DNA of 64,000 bases from Alcanivorax sp. DG881. GTDB taxonomy: Bacteria; Pseudomonadota; Gammaproteobacteria; Pseudomonadales; Alcanivoracaceae. Positions within the stretch are counted from its first letter, which is position 1. The number at the start of each line of letters is the position of its first letter. The DNA is taken from the NCBI RefSeq assembly GCF_000155615.1, contig NZ_DS989915.1, forward strand, positions 2,510,282 to 2,574,281, given 5' to 3'. Both the position numbers and the translations under genes were made by a program. Shown piece after piece: positions 31,079 to 38,793 of the stretch. A model generated the notes under the pieces. It saw nothing but the letters and a program-made list of their open reading frames with translations, did not search any database and was not told the origin of the DNA.

Positions 31079-31416
31079 TGGAACTGCTGGTAGCAATCAT
31101 TATTGGTGTGCTGGTGGCGTCCGGAGTGTATCTGTGCCTGCGTGCGCGGACCTTCCCGGTGGTCATGGGCCTGACGCTGCTGAGTTACGGCGTGAACGTG
31201 TTTCTGTTCGCCATGGGCGGGCTGAAGATGAACCAGGTGGCGGTGGTCGGCATGAGCCCGGACCCCACTGATCCCCTGCCCCAGGCGTTGGTGCTCACGG
31301 CCATTGTGATCGGCTTTGCGATGACGGCGTTTCTGGTGGTGCTGGCGTTGCGCAGCCAGGGCGAGCTGCATAACGATCATGTGGACGGCAAGCCGGATGA
31401 CGGAGGCCGTTCATGA
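31078..31416 (+). CDS. mrpC: Mrp antiporter subunit C
   Basis: A 112-residue NuoK-like subunit with three membrane helices. The family motif GLTLLSYGVNVFLFAMGG and the DPLPQALVLTAIVIGFA helix are present. Start and stop overlap both neighbours (1 bp with mrpA, 4 bp with mrpD), so translation is coupled. Length is normal for the family. Confidence 0.95.
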   Translation: MELLVAIIIGVLVASGVYLCLRARTFPVVMGLTLLSYGVNVFLFAMGGLKMNQVAVVGMSPDPTDPLPQALVLTAIVIGFAMTAFLVVLALRSQGELHNDHVDGKPDDGGRS

Positions 31417-32894
31417 ATCACTGGATTATTGCGCCGGTTCTGATTCCGGCCCTGGCGGGCATGTTGCTGTTGCTGGAGGTGCGTGAGCGCCACCGGCTGC
31501 GGCGGATCACCGGCTTGTTGTCCTGTGCGGCGATGCTGGCGACAGCCATTTTTCTGGGCGATCAGGCCTGGGGTGGGGAAATCACCGTCTATGCGCTGGG
31601 TAACTGGCAGGCGCCGTTCGGGATTGTGTTGGTGCTGGATAAACTCAGCGCATTGATGCTGGTGCTGACTGCGGTGCTGGCCTTCCCGGCCCTGCTTTAT
31701 GCCTGCTGCGGGGATGACCGCAGGGGCGCTAATTTCCATGCCCTGTTTCAGTTCCAGTTGATGGGGGTCAACGGCGCTTTCCTGACGGGCGATTTGTTCA
31801 ACCTGTTTGTGTTCTTCGAGGTGTTGCTGATTGCGTCCTATGGGCTGGCACTGCACGGGCGTGGCCCGGAGCGGGTGAAAGCGGGGCTGCATTATGTGGT
31901 GCTCAACCTGGTGGGCTCGGCGCTGTTTCTGATTGCCCTGGGGCTGATCTACGGCACCACCGGCACGCTGAACATGGCGGACTTCGCGGTGAAGGCGCAG
32001 GCGCTGACGGGAACGGACGCCACCCTGCTGAATATCGCGGTGTTGATGTTGTGGGTGGTGTTCGGCCTCAAGGCGGCCCTGTTCCCGCTGTATTTCTGGT
32101 TGCCGGCGGCCTATGCCGGGGCGACGGCCGGGGTGGCGGCCCTGTTCGCGATCATGACCAAGGTGGGCTTCTACGCCATGGTGCGGGTGTACGCCCTGGC
32201 GTTTGCCGATGGCCCCTTTGCGGGGCTGGGGCAGTCGGCCCTGTGGTGGCTGGCCCTGGTGACCCTGGCGCTGGCCTGTGTCGGTGTGCTGGGTTCGAAA
32301 CGGCTGGGCACGCTGGTGTCTTATCTGGTGGTGATGTCTGTGGGCACACTGGTGGCGGCGCTGGCTTTTGGTCAGCTGGAGGCGCTGGGGCCGGCCCTGT
32401 ATTACCTGCTGCATTCCACCCTGATTTGCGGCGGCCTGTTCCTGCTTGCGGATTTGATCGCCCGGGGCCGTGGCGAGGTGGCCGACGATTTGCAGATTGG
32501 TCCGGCGATTCTGAATGGCGGGCGGCTGTCGGTGCTGTTCTTTGTGGCGGCTATCGCTGTGGTGGGGCTGCCGCCGCTGTCCGGCTTTGTGGGCAAGGTA
32601 GCCCTGTTGCGCAGTGTGCCGGACCCGGCCTATTGGGTGTTGCTGCTGGTAGCGGGGCTGTGTGGCCTGATCGCCCTGAGCCGGGCTGGTTCCACGTTGT
32701 TCTGGCGTACCACCGGGGAAGGCAGTGGCCTGCGCCCGGCGCGCCGGCATCTGGTGGCGGTGCTGTGGCTGCTGCTGTTGAGCCCGTTGATGACGGTGTA
32801 TGCGGAGCCGCTGTTGCAGCTGACCACGGCGGTGGCGGACCAGTTGCGCGATCCGGATCTGTATCTGTCTGCGGTGCTGGGAGGTGACGCATGA
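31413..32894 (+). CDS. mrpD: Mrp antiporter subunit D
   Basis: A 493-residue NuoN/M-like subunit with about 14 membrane helices. Motifs FNLFVFFEVLLIASYGL, LKAALFPLYFWLPAAYA and the HSTLICGGLFLLADLI helix carry the conserved Glu, Lys and His of the proton channel. It overlaps mrpC and mrpE by 4 bp each. Works with MrpA in the antiport complex. Confidence 0.96.
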   Translation: MNHWIIAPVLIPALAGMLLLLEVRERHRLRRITGLLSCAAMLATAIFLGDQAWGGEITVYALGNWQAPFGIVLVLDKLSALMLVLTAVLAFPALLYACCGDDRRGANFHALFQFQLMGVNGAFLTGDLFNLFVFFEVLLIASYGLALHGRGPERVKAGLHYVVLNLVGSALFLIALGLIYGTTGTLNMADFAVKAQALTGTDATLLNIAVLMLWVVFGLKAALFPLYFWLPAAYAGATAGVAALFAIMTKVGFYAMVRVYALAFADGPFAGLGQSALWWLALVTLALACVGVLGSKRLGTLVSYLVVMSVGTLVAALAFGQLEALGPALYYLLHSTLICGGLFLLADLIARGRGEVADDLQIGPAILNGGRLSVLFFVAAIAVVGLPPLSGFVGKVALLRSVPDPAYWVLLLVAGLCGLIALSRAGSTLFWRTTGEGSGLRPARRHLVAVLWLLLLSPLMTVYAEPLLQLTTAVADQLRDPDLYLSAVLGGDA

Positions 32895-33385
32895 AGCTGA
32901 TGTATCGGGTGCTGCCGTATCCCAGCCTGAGCCTGATTCTGTGGTTTGCCTGGATGTTGCTCAGTGGTTTCACTGCGGGTCATGCGGTGCTGGGTGCCAT
33001 TCTGGCTGTGCTGTTGCCGCTGGGGACCCGGCCGTTCTGGCCGAATGTGCCGCGCATTCGTAACCTGCCGCGGCTGCTTGGTTTTGTGGTGGTGGTGCTG
33101 TACGACATCGTGGTGGCCAACGTGTCTGTGGCGATCAAGGTGCTGGGGCCGTTGCGTTCCTTGCGGCCGGGGTTTGTGGAGTTGCCGTTGGAGCTGGAGG
33201 ATGACTTCGCCATCGCCCTGCTGGCCAGCACCATTTCCCTGACCCCGGGCACCGTCTCGGCGGACGTGAGCCCGGACCGCAGAACCCTGCTGGTGCATGC
33301 CCTGGATGTGGATGATGCGGCGGCGCTGGTGGCAGAGATCAAACAGCGCTATGAGCGGCCGCTGAAGGAGATTTTCGAATGCTAG
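32891..33385 (+). CDS. mrpE: Mrp antiporter subunit E
   Basis: A 164-residue subunit with two or three N-terminal membrane helices and a cytoplasmic domain (SLTPGTVSADVSPDRRTLLV, the most conserved region of MrpE). It overlaps mrpD by 4 bp and mrpF by 7 bp. Needed for assembly of the MrpE-G part of the complex. Confidence 0.95.
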   Translation: MKLMYRVLPYPSLSLILWFAWMLLSGFTAGHAVLGAILAVLLPLGTRPFWPNVPRIRNLPRLLGFVVVVLYDIVVANVSVAIKVLGPLRSLRPGFVELPLELEDDFAIALLASTISLTPGTVSADVSPDRRTLLVHALDVDDAAALVAEIKQRYERPLKEIFEC

Positions 33386-33648
33386 ACACGGCCCTTTCCA
33401 TTGCCCTGGCGCTGATCACCCTGGCCTGGGTATTGAACCTGTACCGGTTGATTATCGGCCCGTCACTGCCGGACCGGGTGCTGGCACTGGATACCATGTA
33501 CATCAACAGCATTGCGTTGATCGTGGTGTACGGCATCCAGGTGGACAGCAAACTCTATTTTGAAGCCGCCATGCTGATCGCACTGATCGGCTTTGTCAGC
33601 ACCGTGGCCGTGGCGAAGTACGTCACCCGCGGGGATATTATTGAATGA
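33379..33648 (+). CDS. mrpF: Mrp antiporter subunit F
   Basis: An 89-residue three-helix subunit. LIIGPSLPDRVLALDTM and the FLEAAMLIALIGFVSTVA-like C-terminal helix are conserved in the family. Its start lies inside mrpE. Unlike the other genes of the operon it does not overlap the next one: an 82-bp spacer with an inverted repeat separates it from mrpG. Confidence 0.95.
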   Translation: MLDTALSIALALITLAWVLNLYRLIIGPSLPDRVLALDTMYINSIALIVVYGIQVDSKLYFEAAMLIALIGFVSTVAVAKYVTRGDIIE

Positions 33649-33666
33649 ACGCCGGATGCCTGAGGC

Positions 33667-33718
33667 CTGACGCTGGACGCAGTGGGTTTGCGTCTGGCAT
33701 TGGGCTTCGAGCGTCAGG
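33667..33718 (+). repeat. Inverted repeat in the mrpF-mrpG spacer
   Basis: CCTGACGCT (33667-33675) pairs with AGCGTCAGG (33710-33718), and an inner GACGCA/TGCGTC pair extends the fold. All other gene junctions in the operon overlap, so this spacer looks like an inserted repeat or an RNA processing site. Confidence 0.5.
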
Positions 33719-33730
33719 CGAGCGGAGCGA

Positions 33731-34066
33731 ATGATGGATTCTCTGATTGAGTGGCTGGTGTCGGCCAGTGTGATTATTGGTGGGGTGTTTGCGTTGGTGG
33801 GGTCCATTGGGCTGGCCCGGCTGCCGGATTTCTATACCCGGTTGCACGGCCCGACCAAGGCCACCACCCTGGGCGTGGGCGGCACGATCGTGGCGTCGCT
33901 ACTGTTCTTTTCCTGGCAGGAGCGTGGGCTGCAGCTGCATGAAGTGCTGATTACCCTGTTCCTGTTCATCACCGCCCCGGTGTCGGCGCACATGCTGGCC
34001 AAGGCGGCCATGCACCGGCAGTTGAAGCGGATGAAAGGCACACGGGGAGAGCCCTGGAAGCAATAG
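33731..34066 (+). CDS. mrpG: Mrp antiporter subunit G
   Basis: A 111-residue subunit with three membrane helices. GSIGLARLPDFYTRLHGPTK is the hallmark of MrpG/PhaG, followed by a FLFITAPVSAHMLAKAA helix. Length is normal. GCGGAGCGA precedes the ATG at 33731 (a second ATG follows at 33734). Last gene of the operon; no T-tailed terminator was seen directly after it. Confidence 0.95.
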   Translation: MMDSLIEWLVSASVIIGGVFALVGSIGLARLPDFYTRLHGPTKATTLGVGGTIVASLLFFSWQERGLQLHEVLITLFLFITAPVSAHMLAKAAMHRQLKRMKGTRGEPWKQ

Positions 34067-34107
34067 GAGAGCTGCGAACTTCTAGCTGCCAGGCGCATAC
34101 CCATAGC

Positions 34108-34310
34108 GTAGGAGCGTCGGTTATTCGCTACGCTCACCCTTCGGGCCGCCCTGCGGGCGTTCCTTCGCTGCGCTCGGTGGCGGCGCGATTCCCGAAAGAG
34201 ACGAGTAACGAGAAGCGAGTTTCGAAAATCAAAACCCTTCACTGGAAGTCTTGGTTTTCGCTTCTCGTACCTCGAAACTGGGATTATCGCGCCGCCAGCG
34301 ACGCTCCTAC
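34108..34310. repeat. Inverted REP pair, left member interrupted
   Basis: The right REP (34280-34310) ends CGACGCTCCTAC. The left REP starts GTAGGAGCGTCGG at 34108 but its second half (GGTGGCGGCGCGATTCCC) only resumes near 34177, after about 55 bp of other palindromic sequence. The GTAG heads point outward as in a REPIN. Confidence 0.6.
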
Positions 34311-34359
34311 GGAGGGCTGTTGGGCTGGAAGGTAAAATTTGTAAAAAATAAAACCGCCT

Positions 34360-34388
34360 GGAACTTTCCGAAAAAAGCGGCGGTCCTA
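34360..34388 (+). promoter_or_regulatory. Sigma-E/AlgU-type promoter of small RNA copy A
   Basis: GGAACTT at 34360-34366 is followed after 17 bp by TCCTA at 34384-34388. The -35 box matches the RpoE/AlgU consensus exactly; the -10 box keeps TC and the final A. The expected start of transcription, about 34393-34396, coincides with the first base of the first RNA stem. The same arrangement with identical spacing precedes copy B. Confidence 0.75.
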
Positions 34389-34393
34389 TTGAT

Positions 34394-34543
34394 AGCTACG
34401 GATTGGCACCCCCGATCCCCCAGTACCCTCGCTGATCCGTAGTTTTTTGGAGTCCCTGATTTCTCCCCCGAAATCAGGGCGGCAAGCCTCCCTGGCAGCA
34501 CAGTCGTTCCCTTCCCCCAAGATTGCTGCCAGGGATTTTTTTT
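34394..34543 (+). ncRNA. ersA: ErsA-type small regulatory RNA, copy A
   Basis: About 150 nt with three stems. Stem 1 is CTACGGAT/ATCCGTAG (34396-34403, 34435-34442), with a loop holding CCCCCGATCCCCC. Stem 2 is CCCTGATTTC/GAAATCAGGG (34454-34479), with loop TCCCCC. Stem 3 is CCCTGGCAGCA/TGCTGCCAGGG (34490-34534), with an inner CTTCCCCCAAG, followed by eight T as terminator. Stem 1 is itself followed by six T. It lies between polA and engB, the locus of Spot 42 in enterics and of AlgU-dependent ErsA in Pseudomonas. C-rich loops suit pairing to Shine-Dalgarno sequences. The assignment rests on position, promoter and structure. Confidence 0.8.
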
Positions 34544-34773
34544 GCCTGACATTTCTGCCGGCTGCAGGTTATTGGGCCTGCTGGTTAAAGAGTAAGCAAG
34601 CGCTGTGCCAGTTTTATCTCCCCCGCCAATTACCTGTTAGTGATCAGCGAGATAGACGCTTTGTCCGTGCATGGGCAGGGTTTTGCCTGCCTGGGACCCG
34701 GGCGGCATATGCCGTAATGCGCCAGTTTTGTGACGCAGATCGACAGCTGAGAAGAAAAATACTTTCAGGGGCT

Positions 34774-34802
34774 GGAACTTTTTCGCAAAAGGCGCACTCT
34801 CA
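34774..34802 (+). promoter_or_regulatory. Sigma-E/AlgU-type promoter of small RNA copy B
   Basis: GGAACTT at 34774-34780 and TCTCA at 34798-34802 are separated by 17 bp, the same as in copy A. The spacer sequences differ between copies while the boxes are kept, which argues for selection on the promoter. The predicted start is near 34808-34811, at the foot of stem 1. Confidence 0.75.
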
Positions 34803-34807
34803 CTACA

Positions 34808-34958
34808 TAGCGACGGATTGGAACCCCCGATCCCCCAGTACCCTCACCGATCCGTCGCTGTATAACCCTGGCCTTTTCCCCCAAAGAGGCCAGGGTGGCA
34901 AGCCTCCCTGGCAGCACAGTCGTTCCCTTCCCCCAAGATTGCTGCCAGGGATTTTTTT
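34808..34958 (+). ncRNA. ersA: ErsA-type small regulatory RNA, copy B
   Basis: About 150 nt, a diverged tandem copy 414 bp downstream of copy A. Stem 1 is AGCGACGGAT/ATCCGTCGCT (34809-34818, 34850-34859), where a T-A pair of copy A is a G-C pair here. Stem 2 is CCCTGGCC/GGCCAGGG (34866-34895) with a quite different sequence but the same CCCCC loop. Stem 3 and the terminator (34906-34958) are identical in sequence to copy A. Compensatory change in two stems and strict identity in the loops and the terminator show an RNA under selection. It is the copy next to engB. Confidence 0.8.
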
Positions 34959-35045
34959 ATCCCCCGCAACATGCCAGCACGCCCCACGCAACACGCGCGG
35001 CGTTGTTCTGCCTGTTGCATGAAGCGTACCGCGTGCAGCGTTTCT

Positions 35046-35678
35046 CTATACTTCCAGCCATTCACCCAGTTTGTCCCAGGCTTCGTCACAGCCGGTGCCA
35101 TTGGTGGCGGAGAACAGCTGCAGGGACAGCGGGGCCGGGTGGTCCTTGAGCTGTTTTTTCACTTGCAGCAGGGTGGACTTGGCGGCGCCGAATTTCAGTT
35201 TGTCTGCCTTGGTCATGAGGATATGGATGGGCATGTTGGCCTGGGCCGACCATTCCAGCATCAGCAGGTCGAAATCCTTGAGTGGGTGGCGGATGTCCAT
35301 CATCAGCACCAGGCCCACCAGCGCCTGGCGTTCAGACAGGTAATGGTCCAGGTGCTGTTGCCATTCATTGCGCGTGCTTTTGGCCACTTTGGCGTAGCCA
35401 TAGCCGGGCAGATCCACCAGGCGGCGTTCCTCGTCCAGCTGGAAGAAGTTCAATAGCTGGGTCCGCCCCGGGGTCTTGGACGTCCGCGCCAGGGTGCGCT
35501 GGCTGGTGAGGCGGTTGATGGCGCTGGACTTGCCGGCGTTGGAGCGTCCGGCAAAAGCCACTTCCAGCCCTTCATCGGGCGGGCATTGGTCCAGGCGCTG
35601 GGCGCTCTGCAGGAACAGGGCCTGGTGGAGCATTTTTTCCATGGGGTGCAGGGGCATAGCAAAGTGCCTTTGGGTCAC
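35046..35678 (-). CDS. engB: Ribosome biogenesis GTPase EngB (YihA/YsxC)
   Basis: A 210-residue TRAFAC-class GTPase for late large-subunit ribosome assembly. The P-loop is [11 protein letters not shown]2 lies in [12 protein letters not shown]3 is DLPGYG and G4 is MTKADK. In-frame ATGs at residues 8 and 13 are possible starts; the first was kept because the family's length is near 200-215. It is read toward the small RNAs, whose terminator region lies just beyond its stop codon. Confidence 0.97.
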   Translation of the reverse strand: MTQRHFAMPLHPMEKMLHQALFLQSAQRLDQCPPDEGLEVAFAGRSNAGKSSAINRLTSQRTLARTSKTPGRTQLLNFFQLDEERRLVDLPGYGYAKVAKSTRNEWQQHLDHYLSERQALVGLVLMMDIRHPLKDFDLLMLEWSAQANMPIHILMTKADKLKFGAAKSTLLQVKKQLKDHPAPLSLQLFSATNGTGCDEAWDKLGEWLEV

Positions 35679-35997
35679 ATCAGGGGGCTATTCTTGCTGT
35701 CTGGCATGCGGCTGGCAATGCATAGCCGTGCGGTGGAGCAAATGAGTGCGCAGAGTATGGGCACTTTCGTCTTTTATTGCCGCTGTTTTGCTGGTGCGGG
35801 CGTGACTTGACCGGACTATACCCCTACCCTTCACATGGAATATGACGGCGCCCACCGGACTGGTATATAATCCCGGCCGCTTGCCCCTTAACGGCATATT
35901 TAGCGGTATGTTGAGGGCGGCCGACGTTCTACAACGGTTTGCCGGTAGCGGCAAACGGACTTCGCCAGCGGCGACGCCAGCATAGCAGAGGTAGCGT
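35679..35997. other. Divergent region between engB and the cytochrome genes
   Basis: About 320 bp with no supported gene. A TATAAT box at 35866-35871, with TGACGG 17 bp upstream, is a likely promoter for the cytochrome operon. The predicted leader after it contains a CGGCCGC/GCGGCCG inverted pair (about 35875-35930). Confidence 0.5.
35843..35871 (+). promoter_or_regulatory. Candidate sigma-70 promoter of the cytochrome c5-c4 genes
   Basis: A perfect -10 TATAAT at 35866-35871, with a weak -35 TGACGG at 35843-35848 and 17-bp spacing. It is about 127 bp upstream of the cytochrome c5 start. Confidence 0.4.
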
Positions 35998-36291
35998 ATG
36001 AAGGGTTTTGTAGCAGGTCTTGCAATGGTTCTGGTTACGGGGGCTGCCAGTGCAGCGACTGTAGAGGAACGTTACAACAGCAGCTGTACATTCTGTCATG
36101 CCTCCGGTGCTGCTGGAGCGCCGATTTCCCATGATGAAGCCGCCTGGAAGCCACACCTGGATAAAGGTATGGATACGCTGGTGAAACACGTCAAGGAAGG
36201 GTTCAACGCCATGCCGCCAAAAGGCATGTGCAACGACTGTAGCGACGAAGAATACCGTGCTCTGATTGAGTACATGTCCAAAAGCAAATAA
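35998..36291 (+). CDS. Cytochrome c5-type monoheme protein
   Basis: A 97-residue exported cytochrome. The signal peptide ends ASA near residue 19. The heme site is CTFCH (C30-C33-H34), the axial Met lies in NAMPPKG, and the second CNDC pair is the extra disulfide seen in cytochrome c5. GAGGTAG precedes the ATG. It transfers electrons in the periplasm. It precedes the diheme cytochrome c4 gene by 23 bp, and the two are probably co-transcribed, as in Pseudomonas next to engB. Confidence 0.93.
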   Translation: MKGFVAGLAMVLVTGAASAATVEERYNSSCTFCHASGAAGAPISHDEAAWKPHLDKGMDTLVKHVKEGFNAMPPKGMCNDCSDEEYRALIEYMSKSK

Positions 36292-36314
36292 GACGCTGTA
36301 CTGAAGGATAGGCC

Positions 36315-36968
36315 ATGAAGTTTTTCAAACTGTTCGTGCTGATGGCTGCTGCTGTGGCAGCCACCCAGGCCATGGCGGCCGGTGATGCTGAGGCAGGCAA
36401 AGCAAAAGCCGCCCCCTGCGCCGCGTGTCACGGTCAGGATGGTAACAAGACCCTTACCGGGACGTACCCGAAACTGGCTGGCCAGGGGGAAGAGTACCTG
36501 GTTAAGCAGCTGGAAAATTTCAAGTCCGGCACCCGTGAAAACGCCGTTATGCAAGGCCAGGTGGCCGGCATGAGCGAGCAGGACATGCAGGACGTGGCGG
36601 CCTTCTACGCCAGCCTGACCCCGGAAGCCGGGCAGGCCAGCGCTGATTGGGTGGAGCAGGGTGAAAAGCTCTACCGTGGTGGCGACATGGCCAACGACAT
36701 TCCGGCCTGTTCCGGTTGCCATGGCCCGGCGGGTCAGGGCATTGATGCGGCCAAGTACCCGCATCTGGCTGGCCAGAACGCCCAATACGTGGAAGACCAG
36801 CTGAAGGCCTTCCGTGCGGCAGGTCGTAACGATCTGGGCGACGGCATCATCAAGCGCACCAATGACTCGGATAACGATGCGCCGGGCATGATGCAGACGG
36901 TGGCGGCGAAAATGACCGATACCCAGATCAAGGCCGTAGCAAGCTTCATCTCCGGGCTGTCCAAATAG
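36315..36968 (+). CDS. Diheme cytochrome c4
   Basis: A 217-residue exported protein with a signal ending in QAMAA. Two cytochrome c domains carry CAACH (C35-C38-H39) and CSGCH (about residue 132-136), each with its own Met-containing second half. Cytochrome c4 passes electrons from bc1 to terminal oxidases, such as cbb3, at the membrane. It follows the c5 gene and ends at a clear terminator, so the pair forms an operon. Confidence 0.95.
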   Translation: MKFFKLFVLMAAAVAATQAMAAGDAEAGKAKAAPCAACHGQDGNKTLTGTYPKLAGQGEEYLVKQLENFKSGTRENAVMQGQVAGMSEQDMQDVAAFYASLTPEAGQASADWVEQGEKLYRGGDMANDIPACSGCHGPAGQGIDAAKYPHLAGQNAQYVEDQLKAFRAAGRNDLGDGIIKRTNDSDNDAPGMMQTVAAKMTDTQIKAVASFISGLSK

Positions 36969-36991
36969 GGCGGTTGGGTTACGGTTTGTAG

Positions 36992-37019
36992 AAAAGGCAG
37001 CCTGCGGGCTGCCTTTTTT
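36992..37019 (+). terminator. Intrinsic terminator after cytochrome c4
   Basis: AAAAGGCAGCC/GGCTGCCTTTT with a TGCG loop and a run of six T. It starts 24 bp after the stop codon. Confidence 0.92.
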
Positions 37020-37135
37020 ATGGCCAACATGAAAAGATATGGCTCTGATTGAGTGCCGATTGCACTCATCCAGGGAGAAAAATGCCGTCCGGGTTGTCTC
37101 AGTGGGCGGAAACCAACAAGAAAGGAGAGGATTGC

Positions 37136-37771
37136 ATGTTTCGCATTGTGACGGCTTTGCTGCTGAGCCTGGGGCTGGCGACCGGAGTTGCTGCCGCTGA
37201 GGACCACACCCGTTTTGCGGTTGATACCCACTACAAGATTCTGGATGTACCGGGCACCGTGGATGACCCCAGCAAGGTGGAAGTGCGGGAATTCTTTTCC
37301 TATGCCTGCCCGCATTGCTATTCCCTGGAGCCTTCGGTTAACGCCTGGCTGAAAACCAAACCCGATTACATCAACTATGTGCGCACCCCGGTGCTGTTCC
37401 TGCGTAATGCCGAGCCGCTGGCCCGTGCCTATTACGTGGAAGAAGCCCTGGGCCTGGTAGATGAAATCCACGGTCCGCTGTTCGACGCGATCCACAAGCA
37501 CCGTGAGCCCCTGTTCAATGAGCCGGCGCTGGCCAATTTCTTCCGCAAGTACGATGTGGAGCCTGCCGAGTTCAACAAGCTGTACGGCTCCTTCGGCGTG
37601 TCCACCAAGATCCGTCAGGCCGACGCGCTGACCAAGGCATACCAGATCCCCGGGGTGCCGAACTTCGTGGTGAACGGCAAGTACCTGGTGCTGCGTGAGA
37701 ACCTGAAGAGCGATAAAGAGTTGTTCGCCGTGATTGAGTACCTGGCGAACAAGGAAAAGAAAGGCAGCTGA
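37136..37771 (+). CDS. dsbA: Periplasmic thiol:disulfide oxidoreductase DsbA
   Basis: A 211-residue protein with a signal peptide (cleavage near AAA-ED at 21/22). The thioredoxin-like domain has active site CPHC (C58, C61) in FFSYACPHCYSLEP, and the cis-proline in GVPNFVVNGKY. It puts disulfides into exported proteins. The ATG at 37136 follows AGGAGAGG and gives a complete signal; a longer upstream frame is not needed. It lies downstream of cytochrome c4 as in Pseudomonas, and 3 bp before the next gene, so the two are co-transcribed. Confidence 0.96.
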   Translation: MFRIVTALLLSLGLATGVAAAEDHTRFAVDTHYKILDVPGTVDDPSKVEVREFFSYACPHCYSLEPSVNAWLKTKPDYINYVRTPVLFLRNAEPLARAYYVEEALGLVDEIHGPLFDAIHKHREPLFNEPALANFFRKYDVEPAEFNKLYGSFGVSTKIRQADALTKAYQIPGVPNFVVNGKYLVLRENLKSDKELFAVIEYLANKEKKGS

Positions 37772-37774
37772 TAC

Positions 37775-38677
37775 ATGCTGCTGGACCGTGCCAGACTGGC
37801 CTATCGTGACTGGAAAGCCCGCCCTGCGGGCTTTTCCTTCGCCAGGCAAGGCGTAAGAAAGACCCGCCAGACCCGGGAAGTGTTACTGCCACCGGATACC
37901 GTGAAGCTGATGAGCTTCAATATCCAGGCAGGCATCGGCAGCCAGAAATTCGGTGATTACATCACCGGTAGCTGGAAGCATCTGGTGGCGCATCCGCGCA
38001 GCGTGGAAACCATCGAGCAGATCGCCGAGGTGCTAAGCCACTTTGATGTGGTGGGGCTGCAGGAAGTGGATGGCGGCAGCCTGCGTTCGCGCAACATGAA
38101 CCAGCTGGTGCACCTGGCGTCCATGGCCGATTTCCCCTTCTGGCATCAGCAGTTGAACCGTAATCTTGGCCGCCTTGGCCAGTTCAGTAATGGCTTTCTC
38201 AGCCGACACCAGCCGTTTGAAATCACCGACCACCGATTGCCCGGGTTGCCCGGTCGCGGTGCCATCGTGATCAAGTACGGCCACCCGATCCAGCCATTGG
38301 TTGTGGTCGTGGCGCACCTGGCGCTGGGTGAGAAGGTGCGCAATACCCAGTTGTCCTACCTGGCCCGCTTGTTGGCGGACTACAAGTACGTGGTGATGAT
38401 GGGCGACTTTAATTGCCGCCTGACTCATCTGGATAATTCGCCGCTGGCAGCCTTGGGGTTGCAGACCGTGCAGGCGGATAACCTCAACACGTACCCCAGT
38501 TGGGCGCCGGACCGCCATATCGATCACATCCTGCTGTCGCCGGATCTGGAAAGCCGGCATACCCGTGTGCTGACCGACTGCCTGCTGTCGGATCACCTGC
38601 CCCTGGCCACGGAAATCGTCATTCCCGATGAGGTTGTCGCGGCTACCCGGGAGCATCGCCTGCCGCTGATCAGCTGA
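37775..38677 (+). CDS. Endonuclease/exonuclease/phosphatase family protein
   Basis: A 300-residue EEP-fold protein. The catalytic signatures are all present: LMSFNIQ, GLQEVDGG, MGDFNC, HIDHIL and SDHLPL. The fold hydrolyses phosphodiesters in nucleic acids or lipids; the substrate is not evident. It has no signal peptide. It follows dsbA by 3 bp, the same neighbour as in Pseudomonas. Purine-rich spacing of about 40 bp follows the stop codon. Confidence 0.9.
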   Translation: MLLDRARLAYRDWKARPAGFSFARQGVRKTRQTREVLLPPDTVKLMSFNIQAGIGSQKFGDYITGSWKHLVAHPRSVETIEQIAEVLSHFDVVGLQEVDGGSLRSRNMNQLVHLASMADFPFWHQQLNRNLGRLGQFSNGFLSRHQPFEITDHRLPGLPGRGAIVIKYGHPIQPLVVVVAHLALGEKVRNTQLSYLARLLADYKYVVMMGDFNCRLTHLDNSPLAALGLQTVQADNLNTYPSWAPDRHIDHILLSPDLESRHTRVLTDCLLSDHLPLATEIVIPDEVVAATREHRLPLIS

Positions 38678-38793
38678 AGTCTGCAGAAGGAAGGCGAAAG
38701 GAAGGTAGAAGGAAGATCGTGGTGCTGTGATCGCTCCTCTTTCCTGCGCCAAAATGCCATGACACCGTCATCGTGACGGGGCAGGCTGTATTC

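Noticed and set aside
34803..35101. Leftward open frames across small RNA copy B
   Set aside because: They follow from the RNA's palindromic, C-rich sequence. Related frames appear in copy A for the same reason, and the compensatory changes fit RNA rather than protein.
38680..38720. Purine-rich AAGGAAGG repeat as an RNA-binding site
   Set aside because: Simple sequence between genes, no structure or conserved spacing.
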